Positions 43,346 to 53,000 of a DNA stretch of 64,000 nucleotides are shown here, one piece after another (positions within the stretch are counted from its first letter, which is position 1; each line of letters starts with the position of its first letter). A program made the translations under genes and the position numbers. The notes beneath the pieces were generated by a model. That model ran no database searches, had not been told where the DNA came from, and worked only from the letters and a program-made list of their open reading frames with translations. This DNA comes from Propionibacterium australiense (GTDB taxonomy: Bacteria > Actinomycetota > Actinomycetes > Propionibacteriales > Propionibacteriaceae): the NCBI RefSeq assembly GCF_003666605.1, contig NZ_RCIV01000008.1, positions 1-64,000 of the forward strand, read 5' to 3'.

Positions 43346-44711
43346 GAGTGCGCATCCTTTCGTCGAGGATTCGGTTGACGGATTGGATGGCGGTGACCTC
43401 GGTGCCGGTCAGACCGCCCTTGCAGACGACGGGCAGCCCCTCGTAGGGGCCGCCGGTGATGATTCCCTGGTCGATCTGCGGGATGACGTAGTCGACCAGG
43501 GTGATGCCCTTGGCCTCGAAGGCCTCGCAGCCGGCGACCATGACGTCGCCACCGGTGAGGTAGAGGCCGGCGCAGTCCTCCTTGCCGATCACGTCCAGGA
43601 CGCGCCGGGCCAGGCCGCCGAAGCGGACGGTGAGCTGCTTGGCGGGTTCGGGGCCGGTGAGGCCGGACAGCTCCTCCATGACGGCCTTCGGGGTGGTGGT
43701 GCCCTCGTAGACGCTGTCGAGCGCGCAGACCATCACGCGCGGCGCCGTGGCGGACTCGTCGAGCAGCCGCCTGGCCTCGGCCTCGGCCTTGCGGCACTCG
43801 GCCTCGTAGACGCCGGTGTCCTTGTCGAGCATCGCCAGGACGTCGATCGAGAGCGTGACGACCCCGGGCTCCTCGGTGAGCCTGGTGATCTGGTCGTGCG
43901 TCACCTTGGTGGCGCTGCCGGCCACGACGAGCACCGTGCCGCTCTCGCCCGGCACCGGGTCGACGCGGGTGACGCGCTGCGGCACCTCGGTGGGCTGGAT
44001 GGCCCCCGAGTGCACCGCGACGCGGTCGGTGAACGGGCCCGGGTCGACGCAGACGATCTTCCAGCCGAGCTCGACGACCGCCTGGGCGATCTGGTCGACG
44101 TCGTCGATGCTCAGCGCGTCCATGAGGAAGATCCTGGTGCCCTCGCGGCGCAGCTCGACGAGCTCGTGCTTGATGGCCTGCTTGCCGGCCATGACCGGCT
44201 TGATGTTCACGTGGCCGAGTTTCGCCTTGAACTGCCCCCGGAAGAGGGTGGGCAGATGGGCCTCCAGCACCGGCGTGCGCACGTCCTGGGCGACGCCTGT
44301 GCGGGTCAGGAGCACCGAGTCGATGAGCGAATAGCCCTCGAGCACGACGCGACGCGACTGGGGCATGGCCGGCACGATGACCGCCATGTAGTCGGGTCCG
44401 AGCGCGGAGAGCATGCCCTCGACCTCGGGGCCCACGCCGCCGCGGACCGTGGTGTCGATGCGCTTGGCGAACATCGTGGCGCCCCTGCCCCTGAGGGTCC
44501 GGGTCGCCGCGCGCACCCGCTCGTAGGCCACCTCGGCCGCCGCAGCGCGCGAATCGGTGCTGACGATCGCCGCGGCGTTGTCGGGCAGGGGCGTCGTCTC
44601 GACGTACGACGGGTCGAAGAACACGGTGGCGGGCACGCCCTCGCGGGCGATGAGCGCGCCGACCGTCGTCCCGCCGGTCAGATCGTCTGCGACGATTCCA
44701 ACATTGGCCAT
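43329..44711 (-). CDS. dtnK: Four-carbon acid sugar kinase (DUF1537), D-threonate kinase-like
   Basis: 460 residues. N-terminal substrate domain begins VGIVADDLTGGTTVGALIA; the middle segment LVVAGSATKVTHDQI and the C-terminal nucleotide domain LYLTGGDVM and GGPYEGLPVVCKGG are typical of the OtnK/DtnK family. ATP-dependent 4-phosphorylation of D-threonate is inferred from the coupled pdxA2 gene; D-erythronate or L-threonate are alternatives. It follows the carrier gene by 40 bases. Confidence 0.88.
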   Translation of the reverse strand: MANVGIVADDLTGGTTVGALIAREGVPATVFFDPSYVETTPLPDNAAAIVSTDSRAAAAEVAYERVRAATRTLRGRGATMFAKRIDTTVRGGVGPEVEGMLSALGPDYMAVIVPAMPQSRRVVLEGYSLIDSVLLTRTGVAQDVRTPVLEAHLPTLFRGQFKAKLGHVNIKPVMAGKQAIKHELVELRREGTRIFLMDALSIDDVDQIAQAVVELGWKIVCVDPGPFTDRVAVHSGAIQPTEVPQRVTRVDPVPGESGTVLVVAGSATKVTHDQITRLTEEPGVVTLSIDVLAMLDKDTGVYEAECRKAEAEARRLLDESATAPRVMVCALDSVYEGTTTPKAVMEELSGLTGPEPAKQLTVRFGGLARRVLDVIGKEDCAGLYLTGGDVMVAGCEAFEAKGITLVDYVIPQIDQGIITGGPYEGLPVVCKGGLTGTEVTAIQSVNRILDERMRTHGAHA

Positions 44712-44751
44712 CTCGCGGCACCTCCTTGTGCAGGGTCCATCGTTGCAGAGG

Positions 44752-46104
44752 TCAGGCCCGCGCCGCAGCGGCGGTCTCGGCCTTGGGCTGGGGGCGGGCC
44801 TCGGTGAGGGTCAGGATCAGCGCGAGGCCGATGAGCAGGACCACGACGAAGTAGCTGAAGGCCACCGTGTAGTTGCCGGAGAAGGCGTCGAGCAGGGCAC
44901 CGACGATGATCGGGGCGAAGAAACCGCCCAGGTTGCCACCGGAGTTGATGACCGAGATGGCGAAGGGGTAGGTCTTGTCGGTCGTCTGGTTCATCGCATA
45001 GGCGGTGAACATGGGCCAGCCGATGTTGAGGAAGAAACCGGTCAGGACCAGCGAGCCGACGACGAGGACGGTGTTCTGCGGGACGACGAGCACGATGACC
45101 ATCATGACGGCGGTCATGAGGGCGGTGATGAGCATGGTGGGCTTGCGGCGGCCACGGAAGACCCGGTCGGAGACGATGCCGCCGATGAGGGCGCCGACCA
45201 GTCCGCCGATCGACGGCGCGGAGGCGACGAAACCCATCTTGATGAAGTTGTAGCCGCGGGCTGCGACCAGGTACGAGGGGATCCAGGTGAGCATGCCGTA
45301 GAGCACGTTGTTCATGAAGAAGTAGGCGATCGTATTGCCCCAGATGTTCCACGACCGCAGGACCTTGCCGTTGGTGTCGAGGGGCTTGACGTCGCGCAGC
45401 CGGATGAGACGGTCGATCCAGCCCATGTCGCCGAAGTCGGTCTTCTTCCTCCCGGCGACGCTGGTGTCGTTGATGTGGGCGAGCTCGGCGGCGTTGACGT
45501 GCTTGGACTCGCTCGGACGGGTGCGCTGGACGAAGAAGAAGACGACGGCCATGACGATGCCGGGGACGGCGAACCAGTGGAACACCGAACGCCAGCCGTG
45601 GGCGTTGGCGAGGGCGACGGCGATGATCGGCACGATGATCGGCGCGAACTGGGTCGAGGCGATGTAGACGCCGGTGGCGGTGCCCTTCTCCTTGGGCGGG
45701 AACCAGGCGTTCACGGTCGAGGTCATGCCGACGGGGGTCGGGCCCTCCATGAGGCCGAGCAGCAGGCGCAGCACGAGCAGTGCCACGGCGGTGGTCGCGA
45801 AGCCCATGCAGAAGGTGATGATCGAGAAGAGCAGGACGGCCAGCGAGACGATGTGCCGGGTGCCCTTCTTCGTCATGAGCAGGCCGGCCGGGATCTGCGA
45901 GATCGCGTAGCCGAGGAAGAAGAAGCTCGAGATGGCACCGGAGGCGAAGTTGGAGATCTCGAACTCGCCCTTGATCATCGGCAGGATGGCCCCGATGTTG
46001 GAGCGGTCCGCCATGCAGATCACGTAGGTGATGAAGATGACCGCAAGGACGACCCAGCGGTAGTGAGTGGGACGCCCGGTCGCGATGGATGTCGGCGATG
46101 ACAT
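44752..46104 (-). CDS. MFS transporter, ACS family, probable threonate carrier
   Basis: 450 residues from ATG 46104 (GAGGT upstream). Helix 1 YRWVVLAVIFITYVICMADR followed by SNIGAILPM, and RLLLGLMEGPTPVGMTSTVNAWFPP, are motifs of the glucarate/galactarate/hexuronate carriers. Long central loop with a KKTDFGDMGWIDRLIRL segment. First gene of the unit with dtnK and pdxA2, divergent from the SorC regulator. Confidence 0.88.
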   Translation of the reverse strand: MSSPTSIATGRPTHYRWVVLAVIFITYVICMADRSNIGAILPMIKGEFEISNFASGAISSFFFLGYAISQIPAGLLMTKKGTRHIVSLAVLLFSIITFCMGFATTAVALLVLRLLLGLMEGPTPVGMTSTVNAWFPPKEKGTATGVYIASTQFAPIIVPIIAVALANAHGWRSVFHWFAVPGIVMAVVFFFVQRTRPSESKHVNAAELAHINDTSVAGRKKTDFGDMGWIDRLIRLRDVKPLDTNGKVLRSWNIWGNTIAYFFMNNVLYGMLTWIPSYLVAARGYNFIKMGFVASAPSIGGLVGALIGGIVSDRVFRGRRKPTMLITALMTAVMMVIVLVVPQNTVLVVGSLVLTGFFLNIGWPMFTAYAMNQTTDKTYPFAISVINSGGNLGGFFAPIIVGALLDAFSGNYTVAFSYFVVVLLIGLALILTLTEARPQPKAETAAAARA

Positions 46105-46233
46105 GCACGTACCTCGTTGTGTGAGTGACGAACGGTGTGAAGCAGTTCGGGGAGGACCCTCAATGCAGCTGCAGCTTACACAATTTCCCACTATTAACGC
46201 CATACCAGGTCCATATCGGGGATGACATGAGAA

Positions 46234-46244
46234 AATGTACCATT
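46234..46244. promoter_or_regulatory. Inverted repeat AATGTACCATT, candidate SorC operator
   Basis: AATG-TAC-CATT in the divergent region between the threonate carrier and the SorC regulator, with TTGACA (46246-46251) directly beside it as a possible -35 for the regulator. The surrounding 46165-46250 is A/T-richer than the genes. Confidence 0.5.
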
Positions 46245-46326
46245 GTTGACAGTGGGGCGTTACTCTTGGGTTGTCTCGGGACGAGACCTCGCACCAGTTG
46301 CCCTCCGAACCCAGGAAGCCGTCGCC

Positions 46327-47313
46327 ATGACAAGCGAAGAACCGAACAAGCCGTTCAGGGCCATGCGCCCGGTCGAGCGGGCCAGACTGGCCGATGCGGC
46401 AGAGCTGTACTGGGTGCAGGGCAAGAAGGTCGAGGACGTCGCCGCCGAACTCGGCGTCTCACGCTCCACGGTCTCGCGCATGCTGGCCAGGGCCCGCCAG
46501 ACGGGTGTCATCCAGTTCACCGTGCACCGGGAGGAGAACCCCACCGACCAGCTGCGCCGCCAGGTCGAGCAGCGCTACGGGGTGCGGGCCACCGTCGCCC
46601 CCGTCGACCAGCCGGAGAAGGCCGGGGCGCGCATGCTGGCCGTCGCCGGCCAGGCGGCGGCGTGGCTGGATGCCTTCGTCCGGCCGGGGGTGGTCCTGGC
46701 CGTCGCCTGGGGCAGCACAGTCGAGAACATCTCATTGCAGCTGCGTCCGCACCCCGTCCCCGGCATGCAGGTCGTCCAGTTGCACGGCTCGGGCAATGTG
46801 GCCACTCTCGGCACGAACTACGCCAGCCTCATCCTCGACCGCATCGGCAGCGCCTTCGACGCCCGGGTGCACTACTTCCCCGTGCCGGCGTTCTTCGACT
46901 CGGCGAGCACCCGGGCCGCGATGTGGCAGGAGAAGTCGATCCAGCAGGTGTTGTCGCTGCGGGCCGGCGCCGACCTGCTGCTGACGAGCGTCGGCACGCC
47001 CGACGGCGACCTGCCCGGCCACCTGTACGACTCCGGCTACCTGACCAGCGCCGACATGGCTCAGATGGAGCGCGAGCACGTCGTGGGCAATCTGGGCGGC
47101 ATCTTCTTCCGCACCGACGCCAGCACCGACCAGATCAGCGTCAACGACCGTTCGACGGGGCTGCCCTTCGACGAGCTGCGCCGTATCAGGCAGCGCCTGC
47201 TCGTCGCGGCCGACCCGGCCAAGGCCCCGGCCATCAGCACGGTCCTGGACGCCGGGCTCATGACCGATGTTGTCCTGGACGCCGCGACGGCCCGGGCCAT
47301 CGTCAACCGCTGA
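46327..47313 (+). CDS. SorC-family sugar-sensing transcriptional regulator
   Basis: 328 residues from ATG 46327. Sigma-like HTH ELYWVQGKKVEDVAAELGVS with STVSRML, then a SorC sugar-binding domain (VLAVAWGSTVENIS, VQLHGSGNVATLGTNYASLI, VGTPDGDLPGHLYDSGYL, GGIFFRTDAS). The ligand is usually a phosphorylated sugar or sugar acid. Divergent from the carrier-dtnK-pdxA2 unit, which it probably controls. The open frame extends to 46243, but the homologous part begins at the chosen ATG. Confidence 0.9.
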   Translation: MTSEEPNKPFRAMRPVERARLADAAELYWVQGKKVEDVAAELGVSRSTVSRMLARARQTGVIQFTVHREENPTDQLRRQVEQRYGVRATVAPVDQPEKAGARMLAVAGQAAAWLDAFVRPGVVLAVAWGSTVENISLQLRPHPVPGMQVVQLHGSGNVATLGTNYASLILDRIGSAFDARVHYFPVPAFFDSASTRAAMWQEKSIQQVLSLRAGADLLLTSVGTPDGDLPGHLYDSGYLTSADMAQMEREHVVGNLGGIFFRTDASTDQISVNDRSTGLPFDELRRIRQRLLVAADPAKAPAISTVLDAGLMTDVVLDAATARAIVNR

Positions 47314-47391
47314 GCACCGGGGCGGTCCCCAGCGTCCCCAGGCAGGCCGGCACCACGGCACGACCTGCCCCAGGCGCGGCCCCCTGCCGGC

Positions 47392-48066
<675 letters not shown>

Positions 48067-48067
48067 G

Positions 48068-48313
48068 TCAGTCCTCCTCGACACGGACGGTGAAGGCCTC
48101 GATCACCGTGTTGGCCAGCAGTTTCTCGGCGGCGTCACGGATCTGGTCCAGACGCTCATCGGTGAGGTCGCCGGCGACCTCGATCTCGAAACGTTTGCCC
48201 TGCCGGACCGACAGGCCCTCGAAGCCGAGACGCTGGAGCGACCCGGTGATGGCCTTGCCCTGGGGATCCAGGATCTCCGGCTTGGGCATGACGTCGACAA
48301 CAACTCGTGACAT
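48068..48313 (-). CDS. purS: Phosphoribosylformylglycinamidine synthase subunit PurS
   Basis: 81 residues, the normal PurS size: [38 protein letters not shown] and a C-terminal strand [12 protein letters not shown]. It forms the bridge between PurL and PurQ. It lies between purC (30-base gap) and purQ in the minus-strand purine operon. Confidence 0.96.
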   Translation of the reverse strand: MSRVVVDVMPKPEILDPQGKAITGSLQRLGFEGLSVRQGKRFEIEVAGDLTDERLDQIRDAAEKLLANTVIEAFTVRVEED

Positions 48314-48343
48314 GTCAAGAACCCTATCGTGCGAGGAATGCCG

Positions 48344-49228
48344 TCAGATGACCAGGTGCTCGCCGGTCAGGCGCTCGTAGGCCTCGACGTACCGTGCACG
48401 GGTCGCCTCGACGATCTCGTCGGGCAGCGCAGGGGGCCTGGCGCCGGAGGCACGGTCCCAGCCCGACTCGTTGAGCAGCCAGTTCCGCAGGTACTGCTTG
48501 TCGAAGCTGACCAGCGTGCCGTCCTCGTCGTAGGCCCTGGCGTCCCAGAAGCGGGACGAGTCGGGCGTCAGCACCTCATCGGCCAGCACGATGCGTCCGT
48601 CCGAGAGCTTGCCGAACTCGAACTTGGTGTCGGCCAGGATGATGCCCTGCCTGCGGGCCACCGGTGCGGCGGCACGGTAGAGGGACAGCGTCAGACTGCG
48701 GATCTGCTCACCGTCCGCGGGCACCTCGAGGCGGTCGACCATCTCGTCGAAGGTGACGTTCTCGTCGTGCTCACCGACAGGGGCCTTCATGGCCGGCGTG
48801 AAGATCGGTTCGGGCAGGGGGGAGCCGTCGTGCAGCCCCTCGGGCAGGCGCACCCCGCAGACCGTGCCGGTTTCCTGGTACTCCTGCCAGCCGGAACCGG
48901 TGAGATAGCCGCGCGCGACGCACTCGACGGGGATCATGTCGAGCTCGTGCACGATGACCGCACGGCCCCTGACGGCCTCGGGCACGTCGGTGCTCGTCAC
49001 GTGATGCGCGACGATGCCCGACAGGTGGTTGAACCACCACAGCGAGAGCTGGGTGAGGATGACGCCCTTGTCGGGGATCGTGGAATCGAGGACGTAGTCG
49101 AATGCCGAGATGTTGTCGGTGGCGACCATGAGGATCCGCCCGGGCTGGTCGGGCAGCGAGTAGAGCTCACGAACCTTTCCGGCGTGGATGAGAGGGAGAC
49201 CAAGATCTGCGTAATGGGCGTCAGTCAC
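48344..49228 (-). CDS. purC: SAICAR synthase
   Basis: 294 residues, the longer eukaryote/actinobacterial-type PurC. Motifs: HAGKVRELYSLP (nucleotide loop), STIPDKGVILTQLSLWW, VARGYLTGSGW, ADTKFEFGK and DEVLTPDSSRFW. It makes SAICAR from CAIR and aspartate in de novo purine synthesis. First gene of purC-purS-purQ in this window. Confidence 0.97.
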   Translation of the reverse strand: MTDAHYADLGLPLIHAGKVRELYSLPDQPGRILMVATDNISAFDYVLDSTIPDKGVILTQLSLWWFNHLSGIVAHHVTSTDVPEAVRGRAVIVHELDMIPVECVARGYLTGSGWQEYQETGTVCGVRLPEGLHDGSPLPEPIFTPAMKAPVGEHDENVTFDEMVDRLEVPADGEQIRSLTLSLYRAAAPVARRQGIILADTKFEFGKLSDGRIVLADEVLTPDSSRFWDARAYDEDGTLVSFDKQYLRNWLLNESGWDRASGARPPALPDEIVEATRARYVEAYERLTGEHLVI

Positions 49229-49283
49229 GGCCCCATCCTATGCCGATGGCTTCCCCTCCCCACGCCGGAAAGGCCCGGAGCTT

Positions 49284-50057
49284 CTACGCGGCAACCAGAT
49301 CGCCGAAGGGCGGCGCTGCAGTGTGCACTGATCGTGAGCGCTCGACACCCAGTTCAGTGAAGGATCCGATCCCCTCGAGCTGGTTGACGAGCACTCCCGA
49401 GGCGGCCATGAACTGGACGGCCTCCACGGTGTAGCGGCCGAGCAGGCGGCGGGGCTCGTGGGCGATGCGCCATGCCCAGCCCAGGCGCAGGCGATGCACC
49501 CAGTCGGGGAAGTACTGCTCAGCCCGGTTGAGCTGATCGATCCAGCCTCCGGCGGTGGCGACCGAGGCGTTGGGCAGCCACTCGTGGACCTGTAGCGCGA
49601 CCCGCTCCTGCAGCCCGGCGCCGAGGCCGACGACGACGAGTCGGGGGTCGAAGTCGATGAGGCGCGACGGATCGTCCTTGAGGGCCTTGAGCTCGTCGTA
49701 GCCGTCGAAGGCGATCACGGGACGATCACCGAAGCGGTGCGCCGCGGCACTCGCCGCGACGCCGGGGGCAGCGCCGATGAGGGCGACCCGGTCGTCCGGG
49801 GCGAGCATCTCCTTCAGGACGATCGGCAGCACCAGATCGGCGGAGCTGCGCCCGACGCTGTGACCGTGACGGCCCAGCACCATCTGCAGAAGTGAGCCGT
49901 CGAAACCGATGAGTCCCATTCGACTCAGGGCGTGCAGATCGGCGTGCAGGAGCGACCAGTGGTTCAGCCAGGTGACGACGGCCCCCGGCCGGGCCGCCTC
50001 ACGCGCGAAGCGCGTGAGGAAGGCCCGGTCCAGACCAGTTCCATGCCGGTTCGTCAT
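49284..50057 (-). CDS. WecG/TagA/CpsF-family glycosyltransferase
   Basis: 257 residues. Family hallmarks: the N-terminal WLNHWSLLHA, GFDGSLLQMVLG, VVVGLGAGLQERVALQV, ATAGGWIDQLNRAEQYFPDW and RLRLGWAWRIAHEPRRLLGRY. These enzymes add N-acetylmannosamine(-uronic acid) or related sugars to a lipid-linked acceptor. It starts 3 bases after the fibrinogen-domain gene, so it is the last gene of the surface-polysaccharide unit. Confidence 0.88.
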   Translation of the reverse strand: MTNRHGTGLDRAFLTRFAREAARPGAVVTWLNHWSLLHADLHALSRMGLIGFDGSLLQMVLGRHGHSVGRSSADLVLPIVLKEMLAPDDRVALIGAAPGVAASAAAHRFGDRPVIAFDGYDELKALKDDPSRLIDFDPRLVVVGLGAGLQERVALQVHEWLPNASVATAGGWIDQLNRAEQYFPDWVHRLRLGWAWRIAHEPRRLLGRYTVEAVQFMAASGVLVNQLEGIGSFTELGVERSRSVHTAAPPFGDLVAA

Positions 50058-50060
50058 CTG

Positions 50061-53000
50061 TCAGCGCTCCAGGGTGGCTGTCGCGTCGAAGGTGAGCGAG
50101 GGGGTCTGCATGTAGTTGGTGTGGGTCTCGACACCGATGCGGTTGACGCCCTGACGCAGCACCGAGGAGTCGACCTCGATGGTGAGCATGTTCTCGTCCT
50201 TGCTCGCCTCGACGGTGGTAACCGCCTGGGTGGCACTGTCGGTGAACTCGATCACATTGTCGGGCTTGCCATCGCCATTTGTGTCCTCGGACTTCATGCG
50301 CATCCGGCCGACCTCGACGCCATTGACGTGAACCACCACGCCGTCATCGGCCCTGACCTTGAGGATCAGCTTGGTGCTGTCGGTGACGGCGCCCAGGTCG
50401 ATGTCGCGGCTGAAGTAGGCGGTCCTGGCCAGGCCCCGTTCGAGCGGGGTCTTGATCTCGCTGTTCCTGTTGTCCCAGCCGATCGGGCCGGCGCCGGTCT
50501 TCCACTCGCTGAGGTCGGCGGCGTCGTTCCAGCCGTCCTCGGCCTTGGTGGTCTCGTAGCGATAGGACCACTGCGAACCGGCCTCGATCACCTCACCGGT
50601 GGCGTCCTTGGCGTCGACCGGCGCAAGAGGCTCAGTGGTCTCAGGCCGCTCCGCACCCTCATCGGCGATGTCGCCCTCGGGGTTGGTCTCGGGCGCGGTG
50701 CCCTCGTCCTCGGCGGTCTCGCCCTCGAACGGCTCGTCCTCGATGGCGCCGTCGTCCTCAGAGCCGAAGGCGTCATCCACCGGCTCCGAGACGGCCTGGG
50801 CCGGCATGTCGGCCTGGTCGACGCGGGTCACCATGGCCTGCATCGTCATGGAGGCGCTGGAGCGGTAGTTCAGGTGCGTCTCGATGGCAATGGTGTTCTC
50901 CCCATCGACGAGCTGATCGGCTGGGACCGTGACAACCGTGCGGTCGGCTCGGGCGTCCGTTGTCTTGATGACCTTGTTGGCCCGGGTGTCGGCCTTGACA
51001 GCACCCTCACTCATACGGGTGCGGCTGACCTCCTTCCCATTGATGTAGACCACAGCACCGTCGTCGGCCACGTAGGAGACGGACACGCCCCCCATGGACT
51101 CACGGTTGCTGACAGTGAACTTGTTGCGGAAGTAGGTGGTGATCGGCCGCTGCATGGCCGCCTGCGCCGGAGTGACCGTCGTGTTCAGTGCGGAATCGCC
51201 GTAGCCGATGGGGGCGGCGCCCGTGGACCACGAGGCGGCGTCGTAGTCGGCGGCGTTCCAGTTCTCGGCGGGAACGGTGTCGCTGGACTGGTACGACCAC
51301 GTCGCGTTGTCCTCAAGCAGGACTGGGTTGGCCTCGTCCATCTTGCCGGCCTCGGGAGCGACAGCGACACGCGAGGAGGCGCTCACATTGCCGTTGTCGT
51401 CGACGGTGCGCACGAAGTAACGCTGGTTACCGGCCCGCGGCACGGTGACCGTGGTGCTCGTCGTCGTGGCGATCGTACGGTCATCGAGCAGCACCTGGTA
51501 CTTCGTGGCGCCGGCGACACCGTTCCAGGCAAGAGTCACGCTGTCCGTGGCGGAATTGGTGACGCGTAGCTGGCCGGGAGCCTCCGTGGGTTCGTTGTCC
51601 CGCGGGCCGTAGAGGACGAAGCCGCCGTTCCACTGCGTGTTCTTGGGCGAGGTGTACGACCTGTTGAAGTCGCCACCGGCCCACAGGATGCCGCTGTCGG
51701 AGACCTTGAGGCCCCAGGCTCCGGTGGAGCGGGTGGAGCTCAGATTGTAGGGGGTCCAGTTCAGCTGCTTGCCGGTGGCGCTGTCCCAGGCGCCGAACCA
51801 GCGGATCGGGTCGGCCTGGGTCCAGGGCTCACCGGGCAGATTGTCCCAGCTGTAGGCGTTCTCGTAGGTGAAGTCGGAGCAGTGGCAGGAGGCGTAGGTG
51901 ACGCCATTGCGCGACTCGATGGCCTGGATGTCACCGCCATTGGTCAGCGTGATGGAGCCGGACTGGCGCTTCATCGTGGCGGTGTCGTAGCCGTTGAGGT
52001 TGTGCTCCGAACCACCGAAGTAGACCCTGCCGTCGGCGACATTGACCGCCTGCTGGTAGGACTTCTTCGGGTACTGACGCTTGTAGAAGTCGGTCGTGAC
52101 CGAGCTCTCGAACTTGAAGGAGTTGTCTAGCTGGGCATCGGAGGTGGTGAGGATCGAGGCGGCCCACTCGACCTTGGTCTGCTTCGACTTGGAGAAGTAG
52201 CCGCCTGCGAAGTACTTGCCGGTGGTCTTGTCGACGTCCGAGCCCCAGACCGAGCCGTTGAACTCGGGGTTCCAGGAGCGATCGGGCCTGCCCGTCATGT
52301 CCACACGCGCCGCGGAACGGCCGTAGGAGTTCTGGACTCCCTTCCCGGACAGGTGGGTGAACGTACCACCCAGGTAGACGTGGGTGCCGTCGGTGGCGAG
52401 GGTCTTCACGCTCGTCGCGCCGTTCGAGATGCGGTTGACGATCTGCAGGTCCCAGGACTCGTCCACCGCACCGGTGGCGGGGTCGATGACAACGGTGCCC
52501 GCATGCGAGGCGCCATTGACCTTCGTGAAGTCGCCTGCGGCAAGGAGCTTGCCATTGGGCAGGGCCAGCAGGTCATGGACCTGGTTGTCGAAGGTGAACG
52601 TCAGATTGCTCTTCCACTCACCAGTGGTCGCATTGAAGGCGGCCAGCGCAGAGGTGGCCTGCTCCTGTCCATTGGCACCCTTCTTTACGCCCTTGAAGTT
52701 GCCGCCGACGAACATGGTGTCGCCGATCTGGGCGAAGGACTGCACCTGGATGCTGCCCTCGGCGACCGAGCCGGTGAGATTGCCGCTCACGCCCCAGCTC
52801 GTCTTCTGTGCGTATTCGGAGGGTGCCTTGTCGGTGCGCGAGGGCTTGGCCGGGCTACCGGTATCGGCAATGGTGGTAAAGCCCTTGTCGTTCGAGGTGG
52901 TCTCCGGACGGACATAGACCTCGGCGAAGGGCTGGTAGCTGCCACCACTCTTCACCTGGGTAATGAAGGTGCCAGAGCTCTTCCTGGTCTCGTTCGCATA

